The notes beneath the pieces are model-generated. The model made no database searches, was not told the origin of the DNA, and saw nothing but the letters and a program-made list of their open reading frames with translations. Below are positions 14,101 through 22,039 of a stretch of DNA of 22,185 nucleotides, piece after piece. Origin of the DNA: JAXDJJ01 sp034665745 (GTDB lineage Bacteria; Actinomycetota; CADDZG01; WHSQ01); assembly GCA_034665745.1 (NCBI GenBank), contig JAXDJJ010000059.1, forward strand, positions 1-22,185, in the 5' to 3' direction. The position numbers and the translations under genes are program-made. How positions within the stretch are numbered: position 1 is the stretch's first letter; each line of letters opens with the position of its first letter.

Positions 14101-14737
14101 TTACGAAGGTCAGGGCCCCGAACACTCGAGCGCGCGTCTCGAACGCTTTCTGACCTTGGCGGCGGAAGACAGCATCCAGGTTGCTCAGCCGACCACCGCC
14201 GCTCAGTATTTCCATCTGTTGCGCCGGCAACTCCTACGTTCCGTTCGCAAGCCGTTGATCGTGATGACTCCGAAGTCTTTGTTGAGGGCCCGCGCGGCCC
14301 ACAGCGCCACCGCAGAGTTCGAGACCGGGCACTTCTCGGAGATCATTGATGATCCGACGGTGTCCGATGCCGCGAAGGTTCAGCGAGTCTTGCTCTGCAC
14401 GGGGAAGGTCGCTTACTCGTTGATCGACGAGCGAGACGAGCGGAAGGCTCCCGTCGCGATCGTGCGGGTCGAGCAGTTGTATCCGTTCCCCGACGAGCAA
14501 CTGGACGAGGTGTTCGCTCGTTATCCGAAGGCTGAAGAGATCAGATGGGTCCAAGAGGAGCCGCGCAACATGGGTGCCTGGGGATTCGTGTACAGCAAGC
14601 TCGCGCGCAAGTTGTGGGGCGAACGCAAACTCACCGTGTCATCTCGAGCCGAGAGCGCAAGTCCTGCCACCGGCAGCTCGACGATCCACGCTCAGGAGCA
14701 AGAGGAACTGATTGCCGATGCGTTCAAGGGTCTGTAG
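11177..14737 (+). CDS. kgd: Multifunctional 2-oxoglutarate decarboxylase/dehydrogenase E1 fused to E2-like acyltransferase
   Basis: A 1186-aa TCA-cycle enzyme, the E1 (and E2-type acyltransferase) component of actinobacterial 2-oxoglutarate dehydrogenase, releasing CO2 from 2-oxoglutarate. Domains in order: an N-terminal helix motif (FGPNQWLVDDMYRRYQENP, residues 9-27), a Pro/Ser-rich linker with six prolines (about 45-75), an E2-like acyltransferase domain (about 80-320) with catalytic YDHRVIQGAESG (His286), then the E1 TPP domain. That domain shows MSHRGRLNVL, the GD...NN TPP/Mg motif from HGDAAFAGQG (His612) to NNQIGFTT, and RHGHNEGDEPAFTQP. A transketolase-like domain follows (RRGTFSQRHS, WEAQFGDFINGGQ, HGYEGQGPEHSS) and a C-terminal domain with MTPKSLLRA. 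There is no lipoyl domain, as in mycobacterial Kgd. Slightly shorter than the usual 1220-1260 aa, mainly in the linker. GAGGGG precedes the ATG closely. Converges on the epimerase gene with 3 bp between. Confidence 0.97.
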   Translation: MEEIENESFGPNQWLVDDMYRRYQENPKAVSESWQEFFEDYTPVGRKPRSSAPPSVSTSGGSTPPPPPPGPHDDASPLKGVAARIAENMEASLGVPTATSVRTIPAKLLEENRRIINRYLADRGGKVSFTHMIGWAILKGLEARPAMKASFTEIDGQPHVVHHKEVNLGIAVDIEKSEGERVLYVPNIKEASSLDFAGFWNAYEDTIRKIRSNKLAPDDFAGTTVTLTNPGTVGTRLSVPRLMPNQGLIVGVGAIAYPSEYEASDPRALAHLGVSKVISITSTYDHRVIQGAESGQFLADVHDLLLGAERFYDEIFASLAIPYEPVRWSRDSAALEGTDLDLEKQSRVIRLINMYRVRGHLLADLNPIGWEVLSHPELDLSYNGLTVWDLDREFLTDGLPGARKMPLRKIIDLMRDAYCKTVGVDYMHISDPDQKHWIQKRVEGPQDELDRSEKLHILDRLNAAESFERFLHAKYTGHKRFSLEGAESVIPMLDALFEAAADDHMIEAVMGMSHRGRLNVLANTVGKPLREIFREFEGDIDPDSVQGSGDVKYHLGMTGRFTSRAGNSMALILASNPSHLEAVDPVVEGMARAKQELVGDGAQDQVLPVLLHGDAAFAGQGIVAETFNLSQLRGYRTGGTVHIVVNNQIGFTTAPKSGRSTTYATDIARMIQAPILHVNGDDPDACVRVTKLAFEYRKQFKKDVVIDLVCYRRHGHNEGDEPAFTQPLMYSKIDERRSVRKLYTEKLLNRGELTVEEAEAALEDFRSKMQQAFQETKGSSAGQDVRAERPPVPTGVLPAIETGVARDRLEHIHSTVTTVPQGFEANPKLEKMLQKRAGMLDNDAVDWAAAEALAFGSLLLEGFTVRLSGQDSRRGTFSQRHSVLIDRNSGEEYFPLSELGEDQGQFRTCDSLLSELAVLGFEYGYSVANGDALVLWEAQFGDFINGGQIIVDQFIVAGEDKWDQQSGLVLLLPHGYEGQGPEHSSARLERFLTLAAEDSIQVAQPTTAAQYFHLLRRQLLRSVRKPLIVMTPKSLLRARAAHSATAEFETGHFSEIIDDPTVSDAAKVQRVLLCTGKVAYSLIDERDERKAPVAIVRVEQLYPFPDEQLDEVFARYPKAEEIRWVQEEPRNMGAWGFVYSKLARKLWGERKLTVSSRAESASPATGSSTIHAQEQEELIADAFKGL

Positions 14738-14740
14738 GAC

Positions 14741-15784
14741 CTAGACACTCCCCGGCCACGGCACCAAGCCAGCTTCATGCGCGCCGGCAACCGTTTCTGC
14801 CAAGGTCTCGATCGAGTTGTAGCGGGGACGCCAACCCAATTTCGCACGAGCTTTGCTGGTGTCCATGAGTACAGGGACGCGGATCGCGTGAAGCCACGAT
14901 GCGCTCGACGGCAAGAGAGGGAAGCTCGAGACGATCTTCGCGGTCGTATCGACAGCTAGTTCAGGCAACGGGATCGAGTACCACCCCAACGCATGAGCGA
15001 TATCGGATGCAGTGATGTCACCATCGGCGGCGAGGTTGTAGACGCCGGGCTCGCCTCTACCGAGCACCGCCGCAACCAAGGCGTCGGCGACATCTTCTTC
15101 GTGGACGAGTTGGAACGGAACCCCAGGGTCGGGGATGACGGGACGCAACAGAGGGATCGTCCCGACGAGCTTCTTCACTGGACCGGGGAGCTTGTCGGCG
15201 AGTTGCACGTAAGGGATCTTGTCGATGACATCCAACGCGGTCGGTCCCGCGACGATGCATGGCCGGAACACATAGACGTCGGTCTCCCAGCCCTCGGACA
15301 GCGAGCCCAGGGTGGCCTCCAGCTCCGCTTTCTGAGCGGAGTAGTAGTGGCCTTGGGTCCCACGAGCGGGGACGTCTTCTGTCAACGGGGAGGGGTTGTC
15401 GTCGTGGAAGCCGTAAGCGGCGACCGACGAGGTGTAAACGAGTCTCTTCGCCCCCGCGTCGAACGCAGCTTTGAACACGTTCTGTGATCCCTCGAGGTTG
15501 ACCTGGCGGGTCTCCTTCTGGGAACCCCAGATCAAGAATGCGAGGTGGACCACCACATCCGCCCCCACGACCGCTTCTTCTACGGATGACTGGTCGAGGA
15601 TGTCGCCCTGGCGATATTCGGTCTTCGTCCAACCGAGCTCGGCCGTGTCGATCGGGCTACGCGCCATGCCGATGATGCGGTCGATACCGGGTGCGTGCTC
15701 GAGAGCGCGGATGAAGGCCTTCCCGATGCTGCCGGTTGGACCGGTAACCGCGACGGTGAGACCTTCGGTGGGCACGTCTCGCAT
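14741..15784 (-). CDS. NAD-dependent epimerase/dehydratase (extended SDR)
   Basis: A 347-aa Rossmann-fold oxidoreductase. The nucleotide-binding glycine motif is VTGPTGSIG (Gly15, Gly18, Gly21). The active-site serine lies in YTSSVAAYG (residues 117-125) and the Tyr-x3-Lys pair is YSAQK (Tyr148, Lys152). The ADVVVHLAFL block is typical of extended SDRs. Members act on nucleotide sugars, steroid-like or other hydroxy compounds; nothing here fixes the substrate. The gene is divergent from the TIGR03084 gene (35 bp between starts) and almost abuts the 3' end of kgd. Confidence 0.92.
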   Translation of the reverse strand: MRDVPTEGLTVAVTGPTGSIGKAFIRALEHAPGIDRIIGMARSPIDTAELGWTKTEYRQGDILDQSSVEEAVVGADVVVHLAFLIWGSQKETRQVNLEGSQNVFKAAFDAGAKRLVYTSSVAAYGFHDDNPSPLTEDVPARGTQGHYYSAQKAELEATLGSLSEGWETDVYVFRPCIVAGPTALDVIDKIPYVQLADKLPGPVKKLVGTIPLLRPVIPDPGVPFQLVHEEDVADALVAAVLGRGEPGVYNLAADGDITASDIAHALGWYSIPLPELAVDTTAKIVSSFPLLPSSASWLHAIRVPVLMDTSKARAKLGWRPRYNSIETLAETVAGAHEAGLVPWPGSV

Positions 15785-15819
15785 ACTCGCACTTGAGGCG
15801 GGCCTCCTAGGATGCCTCT

Positions 15820-16617
15820 ATGCCCGACCTCGATGTCATCCTCTCGGATCTTGCCGCGGAACACGCCGCGCTCGACGCCCTCGTGGCCGACCTCGATGAC
15901 GCCGGGTGGGAGTCGCCGACCCCGGCAGAGGGGTGGAACGTCAGGGATCAGGTTGGCCACCTAGCGTTCTTCGACGAACAAGCCGCGCTCGCCCTTGCGG
16001 ACAAGGAGGGCTTCGCGGCGAACCTGGTTGAGATCGCCAAGGATGTCGGTGCCTACATGGACCGTTCGGTGCAGAGGGGTCGCGAGCTAGGTAACGAGGG
16101 TGTGCTCGAGTGGTGGCGTAGCGCGCGGACCAGCATGTTGGACGCGTCCCGCGGCGTCGATCCGAAGGAACGTATCCCTTGGTACGGCCCCCCCATGAGT
16201 CCAGCATCGTTCATCTCCGCGCGGATGATGGAGACGTGGGCGCATGGCCAGGATGTTGCCGATACTTTCGACATCACACGGGAAACCGATTCGCGCATCA
16301 AGCACGTCGCTCATCTATGTGTGCTGTCACGCCGCCATGCCTACGCGACTAACGGTCTCGAAGAGCCAACCTCGGACGTCTTCGTCGTGTTGGGGGGGCC
16401 GGACGGGGAGACCTGGAGCTGGGGCGACCAACATTCGGCCGACCGCATCTCAGGAACCGCTGAAGAGTTCTGTCTGGTGGTGACGCAACGCCGTCATCTA
16501 GACGACACCACCCTTACGGTCGAGGGTGACGACGCCCGCGGATGGATGGCGATCGCGCAAGCGTTCGCGGGTCCGCCGGGAAGCGGGCGTCAGCCCGGGC
16601 AGTTCCCGAAGAGATGA
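15820..16617 (+). CDS. TIGR03084 family metal-binding protein (mycothiol-dependent maleylpyruvate isomerase superfamily)
   Basis: A 265-aa protein. The N-terminal DinB-like four-helix bundle has EGWNVRDQVGHLAFFDE (first metal histidine) and MMETWAHGQDVADT (second histidine cluster with the HGQDV signature of TIGR03084). A C-terminal beta-rich module follows (about 180-260) that in these families resembles a sterol-carrier-like fold. It is expected to bind a divalent metal and act on a thiol-conjugated substrate; the substrate is unknown. AGGA lies about 8 nt before the ATG. Its TGA overlaps the next gene start (ATGA), making it first in a five-gene plus-strand run ending with fdhD. Confidence 0.92.
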   Translation: MPDLDVILSDLAAEHAALDALVADLDDAGWESPTPAEGWNVRDQVGHLAFFDEQAALALADKEGFAANLVEIAKDVGAYMDRSVQRGRELGNEGVLEWWRSARTSMLDASRGVDPKERIPWYGPPMSPASFISARMMETWAHGQDVADTFDITRETDSRIKHVAHLCVLSRRHAYATNGLEEPTSDVFVVLGGPDGETWSWGDQHSADRISGTAEEFCLVVTQRRHLDDTTLTVEGDDARGWMAIAQAFAGPPGSGRQPGQFPKR

Positions 16618-17750
16618 ACGTGGTCCGCTGGATCGGATTCGCGTTCGGGATCCTCGTCGTGCTATGGACGGGTTCGAGCGTTGTCAGGACCCTGATCGTT
16701 CCCCGCGGTCTTCAGTCATCTCTACCTAGGGCCGTTGCGCGTTATTCAGGGCGCTTCTTCCACTTCATCGCCCGTCGCTTCGATACCTATGAAGACCGCG
16801 ACAAAGTCCTCGCGTTCCAGGCACCGAGCTTCCTCTTGTTCCTTCTCTCTGCTTGGATCGTGTGCTTCGTGGTCGGTTACGCGCTGCTCTTGTGGCCGTT
16901 CATCACGAGCTTCTCCAGCGCACTTCTCGAAAGTGGCTCGTCCGTCTTCACCCTCGGCTTCGCCGGAACCCATGAGTTTGGCCCGACCCTCGTCCATTTC
17001 GCCGCCGCCGCAACGGGTCTGGTCGTCGTCGCCCTGTTGGTTGGTTACCTGCCCACTCTTTACGCCGCGTTCAACCGCAGAGAGACGATGGTCACGATGT
17101 TGCAGAGCCGCGCCGGCGCTCCCGCATGGGGACCGGAGATCCTCCTGCGTTACCAGAACGTTGGTCTGGTCGAGCAGCTGCCTGGCTTGTACAACGAGTG
17201 GGAGAGATGGGCGGCGGATGTCTCCGAGAGCCACACGAACTATCCGGTGCTGATCTTCTTCCGCTCACCACACCCGTTGCGGTCGTGGGTCCTGGGACTG
17301 CTCGCCGTGATGGATTCCGCCGCGTTATATCTCTCTCTATCTCCAACGGCCGCTCCAACCGAGGCACGACTCTGTCTTCGGATGGGATTCCTGTGTTTGA
17401 GAGACATCGCGAACTTCCTCCAGATCGAGTTCGATCCCGACCCGATGCCCGAGGATCCCATCTCGTTGACGTTCGAGGAGTTCGCGGCGGGTATCGAGGG
17501 CGCCGTCAAAGTCGGATTCGAACTGGAGCGGACCCTGGAAGAGGCGTGGCCACACTTCCGCGGTTGGCGCGTGAACTACGAGGCGGTGGCGTACTCGATC
17601 GCGAACGTGGTGTCTGCCCCCCCTGGTCCGTGGTCGGGGCCGCGCGACAACCTCCCCGGGATGGAGATAATCCCGCAGCGTCCCGCCAACCGAAGCCCCG
17701 ATAACTCGGCGACGGACCAGCGGCCGAAGGGCACGGGCTCCGGTCACTGA
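16614..17750 (+). CDS. Membrane protein with ion-channel-like pore region
   Basis: A 378-aa protein. Predicted membrane helices are at about residues 5-28, 71-95 and 125-151. Between the last two lies a re-entrant-looking segment, ALLESGSSVFTLGFAG (103-118), placed like the pore helix and selectivity filter of two-TM potassium channels, though TLGFAG is far from TVGYG. A large soluble C-terminal part follows (about 155-345), with a possible further hydrophobic segment around RSWVLGLLAVMDSAALYLSL. The C-terminal 30 residues are Pro/Asn-rich and disordered-looking. I chose the ATG at 16614, overlapping the upstream stop by 4 nt; a longer frame from 16542 lies within the upstream gene. It overlaps the next gene by 1 nt (TGATG). 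Channel function is inference from layout. Confidence 0.75.
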   Translation: MNVVRWIGFAFGILVVLWTGSSVVRTLIVPRGLQSSLPRAVARYSGRFFHFIARRFDTYEDRDKVLAFQAPSFLLFLLSAWIVCFVVGYALLLWPFITSFSSALLESGSSVFTLGFAGTHEFGPTLVHFAAAATGLVVVALLVGYLPTLYAAFNRRETMVTMLQSRAGAPAWGPEILLRYQNVGLVEQLPGLYNEWERWAADVSESHTNYPVLIFFRSPHPLRSWVLGLLAVMDSAALYLSLSPTAAPTEARLCLRMGFLCLRDIANFLQIEFDPDPMPEDPISLTFEEFAAGIEGAVKVGFELERTLEEAWPHFRGWRVNYEAVAYSIANVVSAPPGPWSGPRDNLPGMEIIPQRPANRSPDNSATDQRPKGTGSGH

Positions 17751-18493
17751 TGGCAATCGACTTCGATGCCGCGTTACAACGGGCGTTGTCAGAAGGCGAC
17801 CTGTGGCAGTCATGGCGGGCGATGCGACTTGAAGGAAAAGACGTGGGCGATCCTCCCGCGATCCCGGCCCAGGACCAGGAGGGCGCATTCGTTGGACCAG
17901 GCGGCCGCCCGTCTCCCGGAGCCACGGGTGAAGGCCTCTGTCATCTCAAACTGATCGGCTTGTCGGATTCCGGCGCTGCTGCGATCGCGGTGGACTGGTT
18001 AGAGGAAGCGCGCACCCCGGCAGAGGCATGGCTCGACTCGCCCGATGAGGTGCCGGGCGAGCTCGATAACGCCGCGGCCGCGCGCGTGTGGGCGACCGCC
18101 GCTGCAGCGTGTGGATTGTTGGTTTCGGGACGCGATCCGGGGTCGCGCGCCCTCGATCTATTGCGTGGCGAATCGGATCAGCTCGGACGTTTCACCGGTG
18201 GTGGCTATCCGACATTCGCCGCGGCCGCGGCGTACTGGCTCGCTCAGGGCCCGAAGACCGAGATCGCCGAGTGGGCTCTCAGGTGGGCACGAGAAGAGGG
18301 CGAGGACTGGTGGGGGCCGTGGGAACGAGCCACCGCACTCACCTTCTGGCTGGCCGCGGGCATCCCACCCGAACATGCTTCTGTCGAGATCTTCCTCGAC
18401 GAGCTACGTGACGAAGCCGAACCGTCGGGATGGGCCGACGATCTCGGTCTCACGATCCGCACCCTCGAGCTGCTCGCCGCAAGCGACCGGTAG
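17750..18493 (+). CDS. Unknown alpha-helical soluble protein
   Basis: A 247-aa protein I do not recognise. It lacks a signal peptide and membrane segments. It is rich in Ala, Trp, Glu and Leu and looks all-helical, with repeated helical hairpins such as AAAIAVDWLEEAR, ARVWATAAAACGLL, FAAAAAYWLAQ and AEWALRWAREEGEDWWGPW. These may be TPR- or toroid-like repeats. The start codon shares one base with the stop of the channel-like gene (TGATG), so translation is tightly coupled, and it is 9 nt upstream of the molybdopterin oxidoreductase gene. Position suggests an accessory or adaptor for either neighbour, but this is only context. Confidence 0.75.
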   Translation: MAIDFDAALQRALSEGDLWQSWRAMRLEGKDVGDPPAIPAQDQEGAFVGPGGRPSPGATGEGLCHLKLIGLSDSGAAAIAVDWLEEARTPAEAWLDSPDEVPGELDNAAAARVWATAAAACGLLVSGRDPGSRALDLLRGESDQLGRFTGGGYPTFAAAAAYWLAQGPKTEIAEWALRWAREEGEDWWGPWERATALTFWLAAGIPPEHASVEIFLDELRDEAEPSGWADDLGLTIRTLELLAASDR

Positions 18494-18502
18494 GTTCACC
18501 TA

Positions 18503-20713
18503 GTGGGTTGGGATCCGTCGCTATGGGCGAGCAAGAAGCCTTTCGGCATAGGTGAGAAACGCCCGAACAACTACGCGGAGCTGTGGCGCGCGTTCAGAGA
18601 GAACAAGGGTCGTCGTGGTTACGCGTGGCGCATCCTCAAACATGGTGTTTGCGATGGGTGCGCGTTAGGGACGACGGGGATGAAGGACTGGACCCTCGAC
18701 GAGGTCCACCTGTGCAACGTTCGCTTACGTCTCCTGCGGCTGAACACGATGCCTTCGCTGGAGGTCGGCGAGCTCGCGGACGCGGGTCGGCTCGAGACGA
18801 TGACCTCTGCCGAGCTGCGCGAGCTTGGTCGCCTGCCGTTCCCGATGATCCGCAGGAAAGGCGAGCCGGGCTTCACGCGCATCGGCTGGGATGAAGCGAT
18901 GGCTCTCGTCGCCGACCGCATCCGGGCATCGGACCCGAGACGGCTGGCGTTCTATCTGACCAGCCGCGGCATGACGAACGAGAACTACTACGTGGTGGCT
19001 AAGGCGGTTAGGTCCCTGGGCACGAACTCGATCGACAATGCGGCAAGGGTCTGTCATTCACCAAGCACGTTCGGACTGAAACGATCCCTCGGTGTTCCCG
19101 CAACTACCTGTTCGTACACGGACTGGATCGGTAGTGACCTGATCGTCTTCATCGGGTCGAACGTTGCGAACAACCAACCGGTCGCGATGAAGTACCTCTT
19201 CCATGCCAAGAAGGAGGGGACGAAGGTCGCCGTCGTCAACAACTACCGAGAGCCCGGGATGGACAAGTACTGGGTTCCTTCGAACGTCGAGAGCGCAGTG
19301 TTCGGGACGAAGATCGCAGACAGGTTCTTCCTGGTGAACGTGGGTGGGGACATCGCTTTCATCTCCGGTGCGTTGAAGCACATGGTTGCCAACGACTGGA
19401 TCGATCGGAACTTCATCGAGAACCACACGACCGGCTTCGCTGACACGTTGCGAGAGATCGAAGCGATGGAGTGGCCGGAGCTCGAACGTCAGAGCGGATC
19501 GACGTCGGACGAGATGTTCGCGTTCGCCCAGATGGTGGGCGCCGCTCAGACCGCAGTGCTCGTGTGGAGCATGGGGGTCACTCAACACAGCTTCGGTGAG
19601 GACAACGTCAGGGCGATCATCAACCTTGGGCTCTCGCGCGGTTTCGTGGGCCGGGATAAGTGCGGTCTCATGCCGATCCGTGGCCATTCCGGCGTTCAGG
19701 GTGGAGCGGAGATGGGCGCCTACACGGGTGTCTTGCCCGGAGCGGTCATCCTCGACGACGAAAGCGCTGCACGTTTCACGTCGTTCTGGGGATTCCCCGT
19801 GCATCCGGACCCCGGTTACACCGCCCCCCAGATGATCGACGCCGCTCACGCGGGCGATCTCGACGTGTTGTTCTCGGTCGGCGGGAACTTCCTCGAGGTC
19901 ATGCCGGATCCGGCGTTCGTGCGCGACGCGATGTCGCGTGTGCCCTTGAGGGTGCACATGGACATCGTGTTCAGCAGTCAGATGCTGGTCGAACCTGACG
20001 ACACCGTCTTGTTGCTACCGGCGGCCACCCGTTACGAGACGCCTGGCGGCGTTACAGAAACCTCAACGGAGCGACGCGTCATCTTCAATCCCGAGATCCC
20101 CGGCCCCCGCGCGGGGGAAGCCCGCCCCGAGTGGGTCGTGTTCACGGACCTGGCACGGAGACTCCATCCCGATCGCGAGGAGATGTTCTCGTGGCCCGAT
20201 ACCGGAGCGATCCGCGACGAGATCGCGGCTGCGATCCCGTTCTACGACGGCATCCAGCACCTTGCGAAGGAGGGTGACAACTTCCAGTACGGAGGTCCGA
20301 TGCTGTGCGAGGGGTGGAAGTTCCCAACCCCGGATGGCAAAGCATCGTTCTTCGCTGTGCCGCTACCTCCGCGAGCCGCGCCGGAAGGCCGCTACATGGT
20401 CTCCACCCGCCGGGGGAAGCAGTTCAACAGCATGGTCCAACAAGCGAAGGACCCATTGACCCAAGCGGTTCGAGACTCGGTGTTCATCAGCGCTTCCGAT
20501 GCCCTCGTTGAAGGCTTGAGCGACGGCGATCCGATCGTTCTCGTCAGCGACCACGGCCGCTTCGATGGGCGCGCCTGTATCGCTCCCGTTGCACCCGGCA
20601 ACCTCCAGGTGCACTGGCCGGAGGCGCAACCCCTGATCGATCGCAGCAAGCGCTCACCGGAAGCGGGGATCCCCGACTACAACGCGCTGGCGCGCATCGA
20701 GAGGGTTGGGTGA
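18503..20713 (+). CDS. FdhF/YdeP-type molybdopterin oxidoreductase (formate dehydrogenase alpha-like)
   Basis: A 736-aa molybdenum enzyme catalytic subunit. An N-terminal Fe-S motif, VCDGCALG (Cys50, Cys53) plus Cys71 in VHLCNVRL, gives three cysteines instead of the four in E. coli FdhF, a pattern I associate with the YdeP/TIGR01701 group. The segment NAARVCHSPS (Cys184-His185) aligns with FdhF ARVUHGPS, so a cysteine takes the place of selenocysteine as Mo ligand. GSDLIVFIGSNVANNQP, VLVWSMGVTQHSFGEDN and the C-terminal domain (KQFNSMVQ, DALVEGLSDGDPIVLVS) follow the family order. Formate is one possible substrate, but YdeP relatives are not proven formate dehydrogenases. GTG start. The stop overlaps the fdhD start (GTGA), which supports a sulfurated Mo-bisMGD cofactor. 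No separate electron-transfer subunit is adjacent. Confidence 0.93.
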   Translation: MGWDPSLWASKKPFGIGEKRPNNYAELWRAFRENKGRRGYAWRILKHGVCDGCALGTTGMKDWTLDEVHLCNVRLRLLRLNTMPSLEVGELADAGRLETMTSAELRELGRLPFPMIRRKGEPGFTRIGWDEAMALVADRIRASDPRRLAFYLTSRGMTNENYYVVAKAVRSLGTNSIDNAARVCHSPSTFGLKRSLGVPATTCSYTDWIGSDLIVFIGSNVANNQPVAMKYLFHAKKEGTKVAVVNNYREPGMDKYWVPSNVESAVFGTKIADRFFLVNVGGDIAFISGALKHMVANDWIDRNFIENHTTGFADTLREIEAMEWPELERQSGSTSDEMFAFAQMVGAAQTAVLVWSMGVTQHSFGEDNVRAIINLGLSRGFVGRDKCGLMPIRGHSGVQGGAEMGAYTGVLPGAVILDDESAARFTSFWGFPVHPDPGYTAPQMIDAAHAGDLDVLFSVGGNFLEVMPDPAFVRDAMSRVPLRVHMDIVFSSQMLVEPDDTVLLLPAATRYETPGGVTETSTERRVIFNPEIPGPRAGEARPEWVVFTDLARRLHPDREEMFSWPDTGAIRDEIAAAIPFYDGIQHLAKEGDNFQYGGPMLCEGWKFPTPDGKASFFAVPLPPRAAPEGRYMVSTRRGKQFNSMVQQAKDPLTQAVRDSVFISASDALVEGLSDGDPIVLVSDHGRFDGRACIAPVAPGNLQVHWPEAQPLIDRSKRSPEAGIPDYNALARIERVG

Positions 20714-21558
20714 CCGAGCTCGTTCGTCCCGGCAGCGAGACCAAGGTGACGGTGGTTGCCTATGACGACGGCTCCGTTTCCGAACGCGCCGACGCCCTCG
20801 CGACCGAAGAGCCCTTGGAGATACGTGTCGTCGTGGCGGGACAGAGCAAGACGGTTGCAGTCACGATGCGCACACCCGGCGCCGACTTCGAGTTGGCGGC
20901 GGGCTTCCTATACGGCGAGGGTGTGATCTCACGACGCCAGCAAGTGGCTCGCATCAGCTACTGCCAAGACCGCGACCTCCCACCCGAGCAGCTCTACAAC
21001 ATCGTCATCGTCGAGCTCGATCCGACATCGAACCCCGATCTGCGACCGCTCGACCGCCACTTCTACACATCGAGCGCTTGTGGCGTGTGCGGGAAGGCGA
21101 ATCTCGAGGCGATCGCGCTGCGAGGGACGAAACCGATCGTCGGTGGTCCTTCTGTCCCGGCCGAGGTCATCTCGAACCTTCCGGGTCGGTTGCGCGACGG
21201 CCAGAAGATATTCAGCTCGACGGGCGGGCTCCACGCCGCCGGACTGTTCGATGTCGCCGGCGAGCTCGTCACGGAACGAGAGGATGTTGGGCGGCATAAC
21301 GCCTTGGACAAACTGGTCGGTTGGGCATTGCTCGATGGACGTTTGCCCCTGTCCGACCACATCGTGATGGTGAGTGGGCGATCGAGCTTCGAACTGGCTC
21401 AGAAGTCTGTCGCGGCGGGTGTGCCGATCCTGTGCTCCGTTTCTGCGCCGAGCAGTCTCGCGGTTGATGTCGCGAACGAGTTCGGGATGACCTTGTGTGG
21501 ATTCGTGCGGGGGTCTCGTTTCAACGTCTACGCGGGGGCCGAACGCATCACTTCTTGA
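20710..21558 (+). CDS. fdhD: FdhD, sulfur-transfer protein for formate dehydrogenase
   Basis: A 282-aa full-length FdhD. In E. coli FdhD takes sulfur from the cysteine desulfurase IscS and passes it to the Mo cofactor of formate dehydrogenase, which is needed for activity. The mobile-loop cysteine pair is present in SSACGVCGK (Cys124, Cys127). Other family blocks include TEEPLEIRV, RTPGADFELAAGFLYGEG, FSSTGGLHAAGLFD, EDVGRHNALDKLVG and SGRSSFELAQKS. GTG start overlapping the oxidoreductase stop by 4 nt, so it is coupled to its client enzyme. The 3' end overlaps the convergent ogt gene by 11 bp. Confidence 0.97.
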   Translation: MTELVRPGSETKVTVVAYDDGSVSERADALATEEPLEIRVVVAGQSKTVAVTMRTPGADFELAAGFLYGEGVISRRQQVARISYCQDRDLPPEQLYNIVIVELDPTSNPDLRPLDRHFYTSSACGVCGKANLEAIALRGTKPIVGGPSVPAEVISNLPGRLRDGQKIFSSTGGLHAAGLFDVAGELVTEREDVGRHNALDKLVGWALLDGRLPLSDHIVMVSGRSSFELAQKSVAAGVPILCSVSAPSSLAVDVANEFGMTLCGFVRGSRFNVYAGAERITS

Positions 21559-22039
21559 AGCGCTCTTCGTGGTCGAGCAGCCACACCTTCTTCTCGACAC
21601 CCCAGCCGAAGCCGTGCATCTTCCCGTCGCTGCCGATGAACCGGTGGCAGGGAACGATCAAGGCAACGGGATTCGTCGCGCAGGCCCGGGCTGCGGACCG
21701 CGCACTGGCCGGTGGCGCCATCCGTTCGGCGAGTTGCTTGTACGTCATCGGTCCCGGCGGAGTCGTTCTAAGAGCGGCCCACGCCAGGAGCTTGCGCTCG
21801 GTGCCTGCGGGCTGCACCGGGATGTCGTCGATCGCTAGCAGGTCACCTTCGAAGTAGCTGTCGACACTGTCGGTGATGCCTGGGATCTCCGACACCATCT
21901 CGACACCGTCCGCCTCAGACGGATATCCGTGCAGCTCTTCGAGGACGTCGGTGAAACCTGCCGCGACTACCTTTCCGTCGGCAACGACGAGACCGAACGG
22001 GCCTATCGGGGTCGGAGTGGTCCATCCTTTGAGCTTCAT
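21548..22039 (-). CDS. ogt: Methylated-DNA--[protein]-cysteine S-methyltransferase (O6-alkylguanine repair)
   Basis: A 163-aa suicide DNA repair protein that moves alkyl groups from O6-alkylguanine to its own cysteine. The active site is IVPCHRFIG (Cys131), preceded by the conserved ASARSAARACATNP helix with the arginine finger and followed by HGFGWGVEKKVWLLDHE. The GPMTYKQLAERM helix-turn-helix start is also present. I place the start at the ATG at 22039, since its ATGA overlaps the stop of the alkA-like gene upstream; a GTG at 22090 would add 17 unconserved residues inside alkA. Convergent with fdhD, 11-bp overlap. Together with alkA it forms an alkylation-repair operon. Confidence 0.93.
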   Translation of the reverse strand: MKLKGWTTPTPIGPFGLVVADGKVVAAGFTDVLEELHGYPSEADGVEMVSEIPGITDSVDSYFEGDLLAIDDIPVQPAGTERKLLAWAALRTTPPGPMTYKQLAERMAPPASARSAARACATNPVALIVPCHRFIGSDGKMHGFGWGVEKKVWLLDHEERFKK

